A DNA stretch of 35,328 nt from Thalassobacterium sedimentorum (GCF_031127905.1 NZ_JARXIC010000034.1:1-35328); one strand, 5' to 3'; shown: positions 1 to 7,769, numbered from the stretch's first letter. Notes: generated from the letters alone by a model not told the origin. Program-made: numbers and translations.

Positions 1-34
1 TCTTTGCTATACATTCCGATGGCAGCAGTGATGC

Positions 35-631
35 CTACGGGTAAGTCGTATCATTCGTTTGACGGTTCCACGTAGTGGAACCATTGCTAGTTGCAGTGGC
101 GCTATTATCAAGCGAGGAGGTCTCAAATTTCATTGACTTCCAAGCGAGTCGCACATTGACCACAAGAGAATCGCCCTCGGTCGCTTCGATTGCAACTGCA
201 GCAACATAGACCTGAGACATCTCAATCTTCATAAAGACCCAATTTCCGCTAGCTGCACCTGGGGCTGCTCCAAAGATTACCCCTTCAAGGGTGAGTTTAG
301 GCACATCGACTCCTGACACGTAATGTGTCATCAAACTCGAATACGCTTTAGTATCTGCAGTAAGGATGAGTTCGAGATCCTGCCATTCATGGTCGCTGAA
401 GTGATTCCCGGCAGCAGAAAAATCAATGTATCGCTCTCCCACGAAACTGAAGCTCGAAACTTCGATAGCTTTTGAGTGGCTGTATGGTTCAGCCACAGTG
501 GAGCCGAAAATACCAGATTCAGTCGACGACCCTGGTGTATAAAGGAAATAGCGCGCACTGCTCTGAGCATGGACCGCTAGCGATATAAATTGAAGGCAGA
601 GAAGGGAGAATAGGATCGTTCGAATTTTCAT
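35..631 (-). CDS. Secreted Hcp-like (T6SS tube-fold) protein
   Basis: The 198-residue product begins with a Sec signal peptide (residues 1-23, hydrophobic FSLLCLQFISLAV, cleavage near HAQ-S). Residues about 52-171 follow the order of motifs in the Hcp family: 'KAIEVSSFSF', then 'WQDLELILTADTKAYSSLM', then 'FMKIEMSQVYVAAVAIEA' and a closing 'LAWKSMKFE' strand. Canonical Hcp proteins form hexameric tube rings of the type VI secretion system and have no Sec signal, so this looks like an exported relative. No other T6SS gene is visible, so a contractile apparatus should not be assumed. The tail after residue 172 is Ser/Thr/Asn-rich and low in complexity. The gene starts 29 bp after the end of the upstream gene on the same strand, so the two are probably cotranscribed. 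No good ribosome-binding site is seen at the ATG. The fold assignment rests on motif order only. Confidence 0.65.
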   Translation of the reverse strand: MKIRTILFSLLCLQFISLAVHAQSSARYFLYTPGSSTESGIFGSTVAEPYSHSKAIEVSSFSFVGERYIDFSAAGNHFSDHEWQDLELILTADTKAYSSLMTHYVSGVDVPKLTLEGVIFGAAPGAASGNWVFMKIEMSQVYVAAVAIEATEGDSLVVNVRLAWKSMKFETSSLDNSATATSNGSTTWNRQTNDTTYP

Positions 632-660
632 TAATTTACTTTGGTTGAGTTAGGTTTAAA

Positions 661-2175
661 TTATGGTGCGAGTGGTACGTATTCAGTTATAACACGAGCG
701 AAGAGGCGGCTACCACCGGCCGCGGTTCGTAGGAAAAAGACTGCTTGCCCCTCTTGAGTCTCGACCTCGAGCACACCGATATCGCCCTCAGGCAGGGTGT
801 CCCAATTGATGAGATTCTCAGAGGTCTGCACACGGTAGCGGAGAGGCGCATCGCTACGCGCTTCGAAGAGGACAGTGAGGAAGTCGGGTAATGGTTCCCT
901 CGCAAGAAAAGGCAAGACGCCACTGCCTGTTCCGCTGATTCCAGCCTCGCTGTCGCCTATCGTCGGATCACGAAAAAAAGCGAACTCTTCAATCAAGGTG
1001 AGCCCGTCACCGTCGAGGTCGCTATCGAGCTCGAGGTTCGCACCATGCAGTCCAAACTCGACCGCCCAATCGATAAAAGGCTGGCGCGGAATATGGCTCA
1101 TGCGCACGGAGTAGTTGGGTGCATCCACGGTGGGTTCTGAAAAACTGAACATTAGGTAACGTGTATTGAGTGGGGCTGCAAGATATGTAGATGCGCCGAT
1201 GATAAAGTCTTCTGGAATATTGGTCGGCGTGGAGAAGGCGCCGTCGCCACTGATCTTATCGGTGTAGAAGTTTGTGCCCGCATCGATGGCAGTGGGCAGA
1301 CGGTCAAATTCGGCGCCGGCTTCGATCTCTTCAGTTTCGGTGAATACACCGAGCAGTTGATTGAGGCGACGGTTTGTAAAGCTCACACCGATCCGTTCTA
1401 GTCGCAGATAATCGCCTACACGTATCGAAGGAAAGAGCGTCTGCAGGTCGACAATGTTCTCAAAGTCTGTGACCGCTGAGGTGGTCGCTGCAGTGGCCTT
1501 ACGTCCAATCAGACCTTCGTGTAGGTAGGACTGAGCGGGACTCACAGTTACAGTTTCCGTGCTGGCAACTGGAAGATTACTAGGGTCGCTCTCTGCAACG
1601 CGCTTTACCTGAAACTGTGGAGCCGCGACAACGAAGCGATTCGAATTGGTCGAACTGAGCTCAAGGATGCCAATGGCTCCCGTCGGATCGATCAGTCCGA
1701 GATAGGCAGCTTCGCCGCCAGTGCCAGGACTCGGCACTGTGATGGAAGCAATAAAAGATCCACCGGCAGTGTAAGCGGTCGCGGTGTATTCGACTGCGAT
1801 GCTTTCTGTGGCTTCAATATAGACCCCGAAGCCTTGCACATCGACCGGCGGATAAAGAAAGACAGATCCCGTCCCCGAATTTTCCAGCAGCACACCGGAC
1901 AATGAAAAACCAGCTCGGTTCACAATACTGAGCGCATCACCTTGAACTTCCATGGAAGTAGAACCGTCTGAGCTTAGGATTTGAGTGCCGTCCGGAACGG
2001 CAGTCCCATCGATCGAGCTGAACTCCGTCCAAGAAGCGGAAAAGTCGAGCCGCAGGTTCCCCTCTACCTCTACTGCAAACGGAACCGCAGGCAACGTTAG
2101 ACACGAGCCCAAACCGAAGAGTAAGGCGACAACTAACCAGCGCACACTCCCTAATATACGGAAATCACAAAACAT
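661..2175 (-). CDS. Large secreted protein of unknown function with C-terminal Verrucomicrobia-type module
   Basis: This is an exported protein of about 504 residues whose function I do not recognise. I prefer the ATG at 2175 because it puts a compact signal peptide (VRWLVVALLFGLGSCL) near the N-terminus; an in-frame ATG at 2199 would add eight residues. The body is rich in Ser, Thr, Ala and beta-branched residues, as in beta-sandwich surface proteins. Near the C-terminus an acidic 'DSDLDGDGLTLIEEFAF' segment (calcium-loop-like) is followed by 'YRVQTSENLINWD' and a final 'LFARVITEY' strand. Two other exported proteins in this window end in the same order of elements. There is no PEP-CTERM or LPXTG motif. 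It is probably the first gene of a transcript that continues into the Hcp-like gene. Confidence 0.7.
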   Translation of the reverse strand: MFCDFRILGSVRWLVVALLFGLGSCLTLPAVPFAVEVEGNLRLDFSASWTEFSSIDGTAVPDGTQILSSDGSTSMEVQGDALSIVNRAGFSLSGVLLENSGTGSVFLYPPVDVQGFGVYIEATESIAVEYTATAYTAGGSFIASITVPSPGTGGEAAYLGLIDPTGAIGILELSSTNSNRFVVAAPQFQVKRVAESDPSNLPVASTETVTVSPAQSYLHEGLIGRKATAATTSAVTDFENIVDLQTLFPSIRVGDYLRLERIGVSFTNRRLNQLLGVFTETEEIEAGAEFDRLPTAIDAGTNFYTDKISGDGAFSTPTNIPEDFIIGASTYLAAPLNTRYLMFSFSEPTVDAPNYSVRMSHIPRQPFIDWAVEFGLHGANLELDSDLDGDGLTLIEEFAFFRDPTIGDSEAGISGTGSGVLPFLAREPLPDFLTVLFEARSDAPLRYRVQTSENLINWDTLPEGDIGVLEVETQEGQAVFFLRTAAGGSRLFARVITEYVPLAP

Positions 2176-2199
2176 AATTTCACAGTCAGCGAAAAACAT

Positions 2200-2595
2200 A
2201 CCAAATCAAGACTGAAGGCGCCATGTGGCAAATTTGTAACAGTTCTAAAAAAGTTTTCTCCCCGAATGACATAGAATTCCAAATATAAATCATTCCGTTA
2301 GGGGCTATCGCCTTTAGAATCTAACTTAAGATCGAACCCTAACTCCCCTATCCTGAGGCGACTTTGCCCCGATAACACGTAAACAACTAAGACCTCAAAA
2401 GGCGGCACTTCGTAGTTCTTTGAATGACTTCCAAACCTTGGCATCGAAGACGAGGGCGAAGCTGGCCGGGCGTCTAAAAAAGGTTCATCGTCATTCTTAA
2501 TTACGCGATCTTGTGATCCGCTAAATCTAGAGAAGACATACGCAGACCAGCTTTTTGTTTGCTTGGACCGAAGCTCGTTTACATAAGCTAGGCGC
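2200..2595. other. Intergenic gap with divergent starts
   Basis: This stretch separates the divergent starts of the secreted protein on the minus strand and the M20 peptidase on the plus strand, so both promoters should lie here. I see no convincing coding sequence: a minus-strand reading frame across 2298-2696 overlaps the start of the peptidase gene and has no recognisable protein features. No strong hairpin or repeat was found. Confidence 0.5.
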
Positions 2596-2634
2596 ATGGG
2601 ACTTGAGGCAATACAGTGGGGCCAGGAGCAACTG

Positions 2635-3855
2635 ATGGAGGTTTTAAATGCTAAACTGCCCGACGCCCTTGCGCGTCTAAAACAGTGGGTCGACATCAGC
2701 TCATATACATTGGACCGTGCGGGTGTTGAAGCACTGGCACTGCAGATCGCAAACGATTTTGAGCCTTTGGGCTTTCAGGCGACACGCTTACCGAGCACGG
2801 ATCCGCTCTATGCTGACCACTGGATGCTGGAGCGCAAGGGTTGCCAAGCTCAGGGGCGTTCTGTGGCCTGTATCAGTCATTTAGATACCGTATTTCCGGA
2901 AGAAGAACGTGTGCGCAATACATTTGAATGGTCGGAGGACGGCACGCGCATCTATGGGCCCGGCACTGTGGATATTAAAGGCGGCACTGCGGTGATCTAT
3001 CTGATGCTGGAGGCGCTCTTAGACATTGATCTCACCTTTGTTGAGCAAGTCGACTGGCGCATCTTTTTGAACTCCTCGGAAGAAGTCTTAAATCCGGAAT
3101 TTGCTAAAGTGGTCCGCCCGCACCTAGATGCGCAGACACGAGCCTGCTTGGTGTTCGAAGCCGATGAAGCTTGTGCGGTCAAACAATCTGGATTGGTAAG
3201 TCAACGCAAAGGACGCCTCACTTATCGAGTGACTGCGTCCGGACTGGGGGCACATGCAGGCTCCGCGCATCACGAGGGAGTGAATGCGATCGCCCTGTTG
3301 GCACCGATTGTACAGCAAATCGAGTCCTGGACTGATTATGACAAGGGACTGACCTTTAATGTGGGCATGATCCACGGCGGCGAAGGTCGCAATCGCGTGG
3401 CACAGAGCGCCTCGCTCGAAGGTGAAATGCGAGCCTTCGAGCCGCAGGCGTTTGCACACGGCAAATCGATGCTGCTGGCCTTGCCTGGCGCCGCCCCTCT
3501 CACAGTCGCTGGTAAGCAGCGGACAGGAATGCTGGAGCTGGAAATTTTGCAAGAAGATGGAGCCTGGCCGAAGAATGCCGAGAGTCAGTCCATGGTAGAG
3601 ACCTGGCAAGCCGCCGGCGCAGAACTGGGTATCGAAGTGTATGGCACACCGCGCGGCGGCTTGAGTGATGGAAATCATTTTTGGGAGTCCTACCCCACCA
3701 TCGATGGGCTCGGCCCCTCGGGAGGCAACTTGCACGCTTCCGAGCGTTGTGAAGCTACCGGCAAACGACCTGAATATGTGAACCGGGATTCCTTCGTGCC
3801 CAAGGCCTTGTTGAATTGTTTCGCGCTGAAGCGCTTGCTGGCATGGGACGTATGA
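2635..3855 (+). CDS. M20 family metallopeptidase (carboxypeptidase G2-like)
   Basis: This cytoplasmic di-zinc hydrolase probably cleaves an amide bond next to a C-terminal amino acid in a peptide or N-acyl amino acid. The M20 signature is complete. Numbering from the ATG at 2635: HLDTVF supplies H82 and D84, GPGTVDIKGG supplies the bridging D113, NSSEE supplies the catalytic base E149 and ligand E150, 'FEAD' probably supplies E175, and H377 in GGNLHASE is the last ligand. The lid/dimerisation domain motif 'GLGAHAG' sits near residue 207. I chose 2635 because AGGAG lies six bases upstream of it, whereas the in-frame ATG at 2596, giving 419 residues, has no such site. No signal peptide is seen. 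The carboxypeptidase G2/ArgE-DapE type is clear but the substrate is not. Confidence 0.88.
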   Translation: MEVLNAKLPDALARLKQWVDISSYTLDRAGVEALALQIANDFEPLGFQATRLPSTDPLYADHWMLERKGCQAQGRSVACISHLDTVFPEEERVRNTFEWSEDGTRIYGPGTVDIKGGTAVIYLMLEALLDIDLTFVEQVDWRIFLNSSEEVLNPEFAKVVRPHLDAQTRACLVFEADEACAVKQSGLVSQRKGRLTYRVTASGLGAHAGSAHHEGVNAIALLAPIVQQIESWTDYDKGLTFNVGMIHGGEGRNRVAQSASLEGEMRAFEPQAFAHGKSMLLALPGAAPLTVAGKQRTGMLELEILQEDGAWPKNAESQSMVETWQAAGAELGIEVYGTPRGGLSDGNHFWESYPTIDGLGPSGGNLHASERCEATGKRPEYVNRDSFVPKALLNCFALKRLLAWDV

Positions 3856-3881
3856 GGCAATGCCCGCATCAGCCAAGTCCT

Positions 3882-4052
3882 ATTCGAAAAAAGTTTGGTC
3901 CTAATAGATATGTCTTTTGTAACCTCGGTTCTCGCCAGTCCTAAGCTCGTCGAAAGGGGGACCGGGGCGATGCCGATCGGCCCCCGAAACAAAGTTTCGA
4001 GGCTACGCAAAGGCCAAGCTTATAGATCATATATTCTTAGAAGTGGTATAAG
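3882..4052 (+). repeat. Dispersed 171-bp repeat element, copy 1
   Basis: From 'attcgaaaaaagtttggtcc' to 'cttagaagtggtataag' this stretch matches, base for base over most of its length, the reverse complement of 7564-7769. Both copies keep internal inverted repeats, for example GAAAC-AAA-GTTTC and a GGGGC...GCCCC arm, so the element is likely structured as DNA or RNA. It has no plausible protein. It abuts a GTAG-headed palindrome on its right side. Confidence 0.8.
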
Positions 4053-4074
4053 TCGCTCGGAGGCTAGATTCCAT

Positions 4075-4101
4075 GCGGCGTGTCACAAGTGACAGCCCTA
4101 C
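4075..4101 (-). repeat. REP-like palindrome, copy C
   Basis: Read on the minus strand this is GTAGGGC, then the stem TGTCAC-TT-GTGACA, then GCCGC. The stem occupies 4081-4094. Compared with copy B, one stem base pair is changed on both sides (C to T and G to A), so pairing is kept. The right flank of the B/C repeat is also shared, with 'ctagatt' followed by 'atgcggc' on the plus strand. Confidence 0.75.
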
Positions 4102-4370
4102 GTTCCCTCGACTCCAAAAGTGGACTCAAAGGGGGGGAGCCGACTGGAAGGTGCAGATCGCTAAACGCCTTCGAAAAAAAACGACTGCCAAAACCCCATG
4201 GATCAGCGAACGCCTGCAAATGGGCACCCAAACTACCTGAGTAATCAGGTCAACCGGTAGCGATCTTTATATTTTTGCGTTTGCCCGCTTGTTGCCCCTT
4301 TAGTCCCCTGACCACGAGTGTCCAAAACAGGTTTTGAAAAGTAACCTCACATGCGCAAAATGGGAATTGA

Positions 4371-4796
4371 ATGACTCAGAATCCAACAGACACCGCCCCG
4401 GATGATGCAAACGTACATGCTTCCCCGGATATGAAAGACGAACTCAAGAAAAGCGCCGCTTCCCTCGGAATCACGAAATACAAGCGCCACATCTTTCTGT
4501 GCGCAGCCCCAACGAAACCAAAATGTTGCGAACCAGCACCCAGCCTGGAGTCGTGGAACTATTTAAAGCAGCGCCTAAAGGAGCTAAAACTCACCGGACC
4601 GGAGGCACTCGTTTATCGATCAAAAGCCAACTGTCTCCAAGTCTGCACACGTGGTCCCATCGCGGTGGTGTATCCTGAAGGGACCTGGTATCACTCCTGC
4701 ACCCCGGAGGTGCTGGAACAAATCATCCAGGAACACTTGATCGGCGGCCAGCCCGTCGAGGCCTTTGCTTTTGCCCAGAATCCGTTGGCCGAGTAA
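4371..4796 (+). CDS. Thioredoxin-like [2Fe-2S] ferredoxin
   Basis: The 141-residue soluble protein has the cysteine spacing of (2Fe-2S) ferredoxins with a thioredoxin fold: C44 in '[14 protein letters not shown]', C52 or C53, and then C88 and C92 in '[10 protein letters not shown]', followed by '[11 protein letters not shown]'. This family is related to the NuoE-type and Shethna-type ferredoxins and carries single electrons. The first 30 residues are acidic and low in complexity and are probably disordered. The double cysteine C52-C53 leaves the second ligand ambiguous. It ends four bases before the stop of the convergent PEP-CTERM gene, so their transcripts probably overlap at the 3' ends. 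No redox partner gene lies next to it. Confidence 0.85.
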   Translation: MTQNPTDTAPDDANVHASPDMKDELKKSAASLGITKYKRHIFLCAAPTKPKCCEPAPSLESWNYLKQRLKELKLTGPEALVYRSKANCLQVCTRGPIAVVYPEGTWYHSCTPEVLEQIIQEHLIGGQPVEAFAFAQNPLAE

Positions 4797-4800
4797 GGAA

Positions 4801-5607
4801 CTACCTCCGTCTCAACGCAACCAAACCGAGGCTGATGAATCCAAGCAATAAAGAGTAAGCTTTCGGCTCAGGAACGAACACTGAGGAACTCAAATTATCG
4901 AGCTCCACCGAATAGTTTTCCAATGTCGCAAAGTAAAGAAATGTGCTGCTATCCTCGCTCAACGCACTAGAACGGTCGCTAGCGGTAATTGAATCATGTT
5001 CAGCCAGCACGTTCCCGCTTCCGTCCACAGTGGAAACGGACAGAACCAAATCATAATTAGCATCCAGACTATTGTAGCTATATGAAAATTTTGCTTGGTA
5101 AAAAGTGTCAGTGCTTAAACCGCTCATACTCTTCGACGCGATGCTAGAAGCCGAAGCTGTTCCATCGTACTGAGTCATCGAAATGCCGTTCAGTCCGACA
5201 TTAGCCTGAAAACCGATTTGCGGCAATGAACCGTTCAAAGGAACTCCCCCGGCATTTAAAGTATAGCTAGCCGAATTGGTGACCCCCATGAGCAAATTAG
5301 CCCCTTCAGCGTTAGAGCTCTTCCAGAGAAATGAAAACGAAAAATCATCTTTATTGCCTGCAAATGAGGTATCATACACATAGGACGTTGCGCCAGCTGC
5401 GGCCGCGACACCTTTAGTAATTCCACCATTTGATCCCAAGCCAGCACTCGTGCTGTGCACAAATGGATGGTTCGTACCCGCTGCATTTATTTGAGTAAAA
5501 TTGTCGTCCAATTGACTGGAGAGATTCAAATCAAAAGTAAATATGGCCGAATGCGCATTTAGGACAAACATCGCCAATAAATTAAGACTGATTACTGCAA
5601 GTTTCAT
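4801..5607 (-). CDS. PEP-CTERM sorted exported protein
   Basis: The 268-residue product starts with a signal peptide (MKLAVISLNLLAMFVLNAHSA). It ends with the sorting signal VPEPKAYSLLLGFISLGLV followed by ALRRR, with the PEP motif at residues 246-248. In the known exosortase/PEP-CTERM system, EpsH-type exosortase removes this tail during export, usually in bacteria that make exopolysaccharide; no exosortase gene is in this window. The mature region is rich in Ser, Asn and Gly and looks like a beta-sandwich, possibly lectin/LamG-like (for example 'DFSFSFLWKSSNAEGANLLMG'), but I cannot name the fold. A terminator-like hairpin lies about 115 bases upstream of its start on the same strand. Confidence 0.85.
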   Translation of the reverse strand: MKLAVISLNLLAMFVLNAHSAIFTFDLNLSSQLDDNFTQINAAGTNHPFVHSTSAGLGSNGGITKGVAAAAGATSYVYDTSFAGNKDDFSFSFLWKSSNAEGANLLMGVTNSASYTLNAGGVPLNGSLPQIGFQANVGLNGISMTQYDGTASASSIASKSMSGLSTDTFYQAKFSYSYNSLDANYDLVLSVSTVDGSGNVLAEHDSITASDRSSALSEDSSTFLYFATLENYSVELDNLSSSVFVPEPKAYSLLLGFISLGLVALRRR

Positions 5608-5721
5608 AGTAATGGTGTGTGCTTATAAGTGAGGTTAAATGTGCTGCTAGATTGAGCTAATTCGACGCATATCGAGTGCATCATCTGCGCAAAAAATCTC
5701 AAAAAAATGGATTAGGCTAGC

Positions 5722-5754
5722 AAAAAACGACTACGCCGACCTGGGTCTGCGTAG
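5722..5754 (-). terminator. Terminator-like hairpin plus T-run upstream of the PEP-CTERM gene
   Basis: On the plus strand the arms are CTACGC (5731-5736), GACC (5738-5741), GGTC (5744-5747) and GCGTAG (5749-5754), a stem of ten pairs with one mismatch and a two-base loop. Read on the minus strand it is followed after three bases by six T residues (5722-5727), the layout of a Rho-independent terminator. No minus-strand gene precedes it, so it may end a small RNA or act as an attenuator for the gene that starts at 5607. Confidence 0.5.
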
Positions 5755-5840
5755 TGCGGTGAGTCAGAGAACACTGGCCCCGATGATTAATGCGACATGA
5801 CCCGAATGGCACGGACTGAAGGGGCTTTGATGCTAAAATT

Positions 5841-5866
5841 GTAGGGGCTTCACTTGTGAAGACCGC
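5841..5866 (+). repeat. REP-like palindrome, copy A
   Basis: The sequence is GTAGGGG, stem CTTCAC-TT-GTGAAG (5848-5861), then ACCGC. It shares with copies B and C the GTAGGG head seven bases before the stem, the CAC-TT-GTG core and the CCGC tail, while its outer stem bases differ in a paired way. It faces copy B, forming an inverted pair with the GTAG heads outermost. Confidence 0.7.
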
Positions 5867-5898
5867 GTCTGAGAAGTGGCTCGGCAGCTAGATTCTAT

Positions 5899-5925
5899 GC
5901 GGCATGCCACAAGTGGCAGCCCTAC
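5899..5925 (-). repeat. REP-like palindrome, copy B
   Basis: On the minus strand this reads GTAGGGC, stem TGCCAC-TT-GTGGCA (plus-strand 5905-5918), then TGCCGC. It is nearly identical to copy C at 4075-4101 apart from a compensated base pair in the stem, and similarity to C continues to the left of the palindrome through 'ctcgg.agctagatt'. Confidence 0.75.
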
Positions 5926-6220
5926 GTTTTACATGCATCGTCACTTGCTGATATTCTCGATGAAGCCACTTAAGTCCGTGCCATTCCGACATGCCCCGCA
6001 AACAACGGATTGATGCAAGCGTAGCGAAAATCCTCATACGCTGGGGCGGCTGATCATGTCATCAGCCGTGAAAACTCCTGCTCCACGCAAGCAGCTACGG
6101 CAACGATTGCTGCCTTTTAGCATTGCGGCAAAGCTGTAAAACAAAGAATCCTCTCTACAGGCAGCCATACAATTTTAGAGAATATCGGACGAGCCACTAA
6201 ATCTTCAAACTGTGCAGTGA

Positions 6221-7369
6221 ATGCATTTGAATTCTCAATACCGCCTTATTTCTTTTATAATGTCGCAGTCAATCTTGCTACCTTCCCAAAAAAACTTGAA
6301 CTCATCTGAACAAAAACTAGCCTCAGCCGCGGATCTTAAACGGTCAATACCGATACTACGCTTCCTCGCGGTGCTTGCGATCGTAGGCCTACACTCTCAA
6401 ACAGTTTTTATCGCCGATCAGAATGCCAATCTATTTGATCGGTTTTTTCAAGAATGGACAACCAGCTGGCTACTGCGAGCGGGGCTCCCAGTCTTAAGCG
6501 CGATCTCAGGATTTCTAATGCTTAGAGGTTGGCGGCAAGAAATCTCATACTATAATCAAAAAATTCTGCGCAGAGTTCAAAGTTTACTCATCCCGTTCAT
6601 CTGCGTCAGTTTTTTAACGATTTTCGCATATGCACTAATACAAACCTTACCGGGAACACAGGCCTTTTTTGCGCCTCCACTGATTAGTGACTGGGACCTG
6701 GCAAATTGGTTAAACAGGAGCATCATAGATCCTCTAAACTATCCGATTTATTTCCTGAGAGATCTGTTTCTGATAGCTCTACTCGCACCATTGCTCGCAT
6801 TCTTACTTAGGCCTAGCCTCTCTGCATACATCACATTAGGAGTATTCTTAATCCTCAGGTGGTGCCAACAAGACTTATGGATTTGGAACATACGATTGCT
6901 GGCATGGTTTTCGGCGGGAGCTGCCCTAGGCTTACATCCCGAATGGCGCTGGCGCCCTCATCGTAATTTACTAATCGGCGCCTGCTTGCTTTGGTTGACA
7001 CTGACTGGCTATGGAGCTTGGGAGGCCACTGTTACTGGAATTCGCTCTCGCGACTTAGGACAGCTAACTAAACTACTTGGGGTCGGCGTATTCTTCTACG
7101 CAACCTTATCGATACGCAAAGACAGCAGACTGGATAATGTACTCAAGTATGTCGTCCCATGGTGCTTCCCTCTGTTTCTTTTTCATAATCCGATTGTAAA
7201 TATAGGAAAGAAAATCCCCATGAAATTCATTCATAACCAGGCAGTCCTACCTACGATTGCTTGGTTGGGTGCTTGGTTAGGTGCAGCGATTTTCCTAGTC
7301 TACATCCTAGCCCCCGTGGGAGCTAAATATGGAGGTAAACCATGGAAATTGATTACTGGAGGTCGTTAA
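6221..7369 (+). CDS. Acyltransferase family 3 membrane protein
   Basis: The 382-residue inner-membrane protein carries the acyltransferase-3 signature near its start, 'RSIPILRFLAVLAIVGLHS' (residues about 40-58), including the catalytic-type His in the first membrane helix. It continues with 'LLRAGLPVLSAISGFLMLRG' and about nine more hydrophobic segments. Family members move acyl groups such as acetyl or succinyl from the cytoplasm onto sugars of exopolysaccharide, O-antigen or other envelope glycans. The substrate cannot be read from the sequence, and no sugar-polymer gene lies beside it. The ATG at 6221 fits, but an in-frame ATG at 6260 would remove 13 residues that precede a charged stretch. 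A long hairpin just after the stop probably ends the transcript. Confidence 0.8.
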   Translation: MHLNSQYRLISFIMSQSILLPSQKNLNSSEQKLASAADLKRSIPILRFLAVLAIVGLHSQTVFIADQNANLFDRFFQEWTTSWLLRAGLPVLSAISGFLMLRGWRQEISYYNQKILRRVQSLLIPFICVSFLTIFAYALIQTLPGTQAFFAPPLISDWDLANWLNRSIIDPLNYPIYFLRDLFLIALLAPLLAFLLRPSLSAYITLGVFLILRWCQQDLWIWNIRLLAWFSAGAALGLHPEWRWRPHRNLLIGACLLWLTLTGYGAWEATVTGIRSRDLGQLTKLLGVGVFFYATLSIRKDSRLDNVLKYVVPWCFPLFLFHNPIVNIGKKIPMKFIHNQAVLPTIAWLGAWLGAAIFLVYILAPVGAKYGGKPWKLITGGR

Positions 7370-7381
7370 CGAAACAGGGGG

Positions 7382-7427
7382 CCGATGAGGTGAGCTATCT
7401 TCGACGAAGCCGCAGATAGCTAATCGG
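7382..7427 (+). terminator. Hairpin after the acyltransferase gene
   Basis: The inner arms AGCTATCT (7393-7400) and AGATAGCT (7414-7421) pair perfectly over eight bases, and the outer arms CCGAT (7382-7386) and ATCGG (7423-7427) extend the stem. It begins 12 bases after the stop codon. It lacks a T-run, so it is a probable rather than a classical terminator. Confidence 0.5.
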
Positions 7428-7563
7428 AAATAACCATTTACTCGACCATTACTCTCAGGCGCGACACGCTGGTCTCAAAGCACAGGTATTCGGGCGATCA
7501 GGTCAAAGCACAAAAAATCAGCGAGTTGAGTCCGGTATTAGAAATCAGTGCAGCTGGCATCCG

Positions 7564-7769
7564 CTTATACCACTTCTAAGAATATATGATCTATAAGCTT
7601 GGCCTTAGCGTAGCCTCGAAACTTTGTTTCGGGGAGCGATTGACATCGCCCCGGTTCCCCTTTCGACGAGCTTAGGACTGGCGAGAACCGAGGTTACAAA
7701 AGATCGCCCCGGTTCCGAAAACCAAGGTTACAAAAGATATATCTATTAGGACCAAACTTTTTTTCGAAT
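7564..7769 (-). repeat. Dispersed repeat element, copy 2 (206 bp)
   Basis: This copy is the inverted counterpart of 3882-4052. It is longer by about 34 bp because of an internal duplication: 'ggttacaaaagat' occurs at 7692-7704 and again at 7726-7738, and 'atcgccccggttcc' occurs at 7645-7658 and again at 7703-7716. The 10-base sequence GGTATTAGAA lies outside both ends (7534-7543 and 7771-7780), which could be a target duplication or part of a larger unit. Confidence 0.8.

Larger units (their letters stand above)
3856..4370. other. Long intergenic region carrying two repeat types
   Basis: These 515 bases hold copy 1 of a 171-bp dispersed element (3882-4052) and, directly after it, one GTAG-headed palindrome (4075-4101). 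A small perfect hairpin, ACCTGA-GTAA-TCAGGT, lies at 4235-4250. Short frames here are not supported as genes. The remainder, including a G-run at 4131-4137, shows nothing I can name. The promoter of the ferredoxin gene must lie near the right end. Confidence 0.55.
5608..6220. other. Long intergenic region with palindromes
   Basis: These 613 bases lie between divergent genes. They hold a hairpin followed by a T-run on the minus strand (5722-5754), an inverted pair of GTAG-headed palindromes (5841-5925), and a perfect 8-bp hairpin at 6047-6068 (CGGCTGAT-CATGTC-ATCAGCCG). I find no credible open reading frame. The promoters of both flanking genes should be here but cannot be placed with confidence. 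Confidence 0.6.

Noticed and set aside
35-631. Evidence for a type VI secretion locus
   Set aside because: Only a single Hcp-like protein with a Sec signal is present; sheath, spike, baseplate and ClpV genes are absent from the window.
2298-2696. 132-residue minus-strand reading frame
   Set aside because: It overlaps the start of the well-supported M20 peptidase gene on the opposite strand, lacks any family features and has the irregular composition of a shadow frame.
3124-3876. 250-residue frame antisense to the M20 peptidase gene
   Set aside because: It lies wholly opposite a gene with a complete catalytic signature; its sequence has no recognisable domain.
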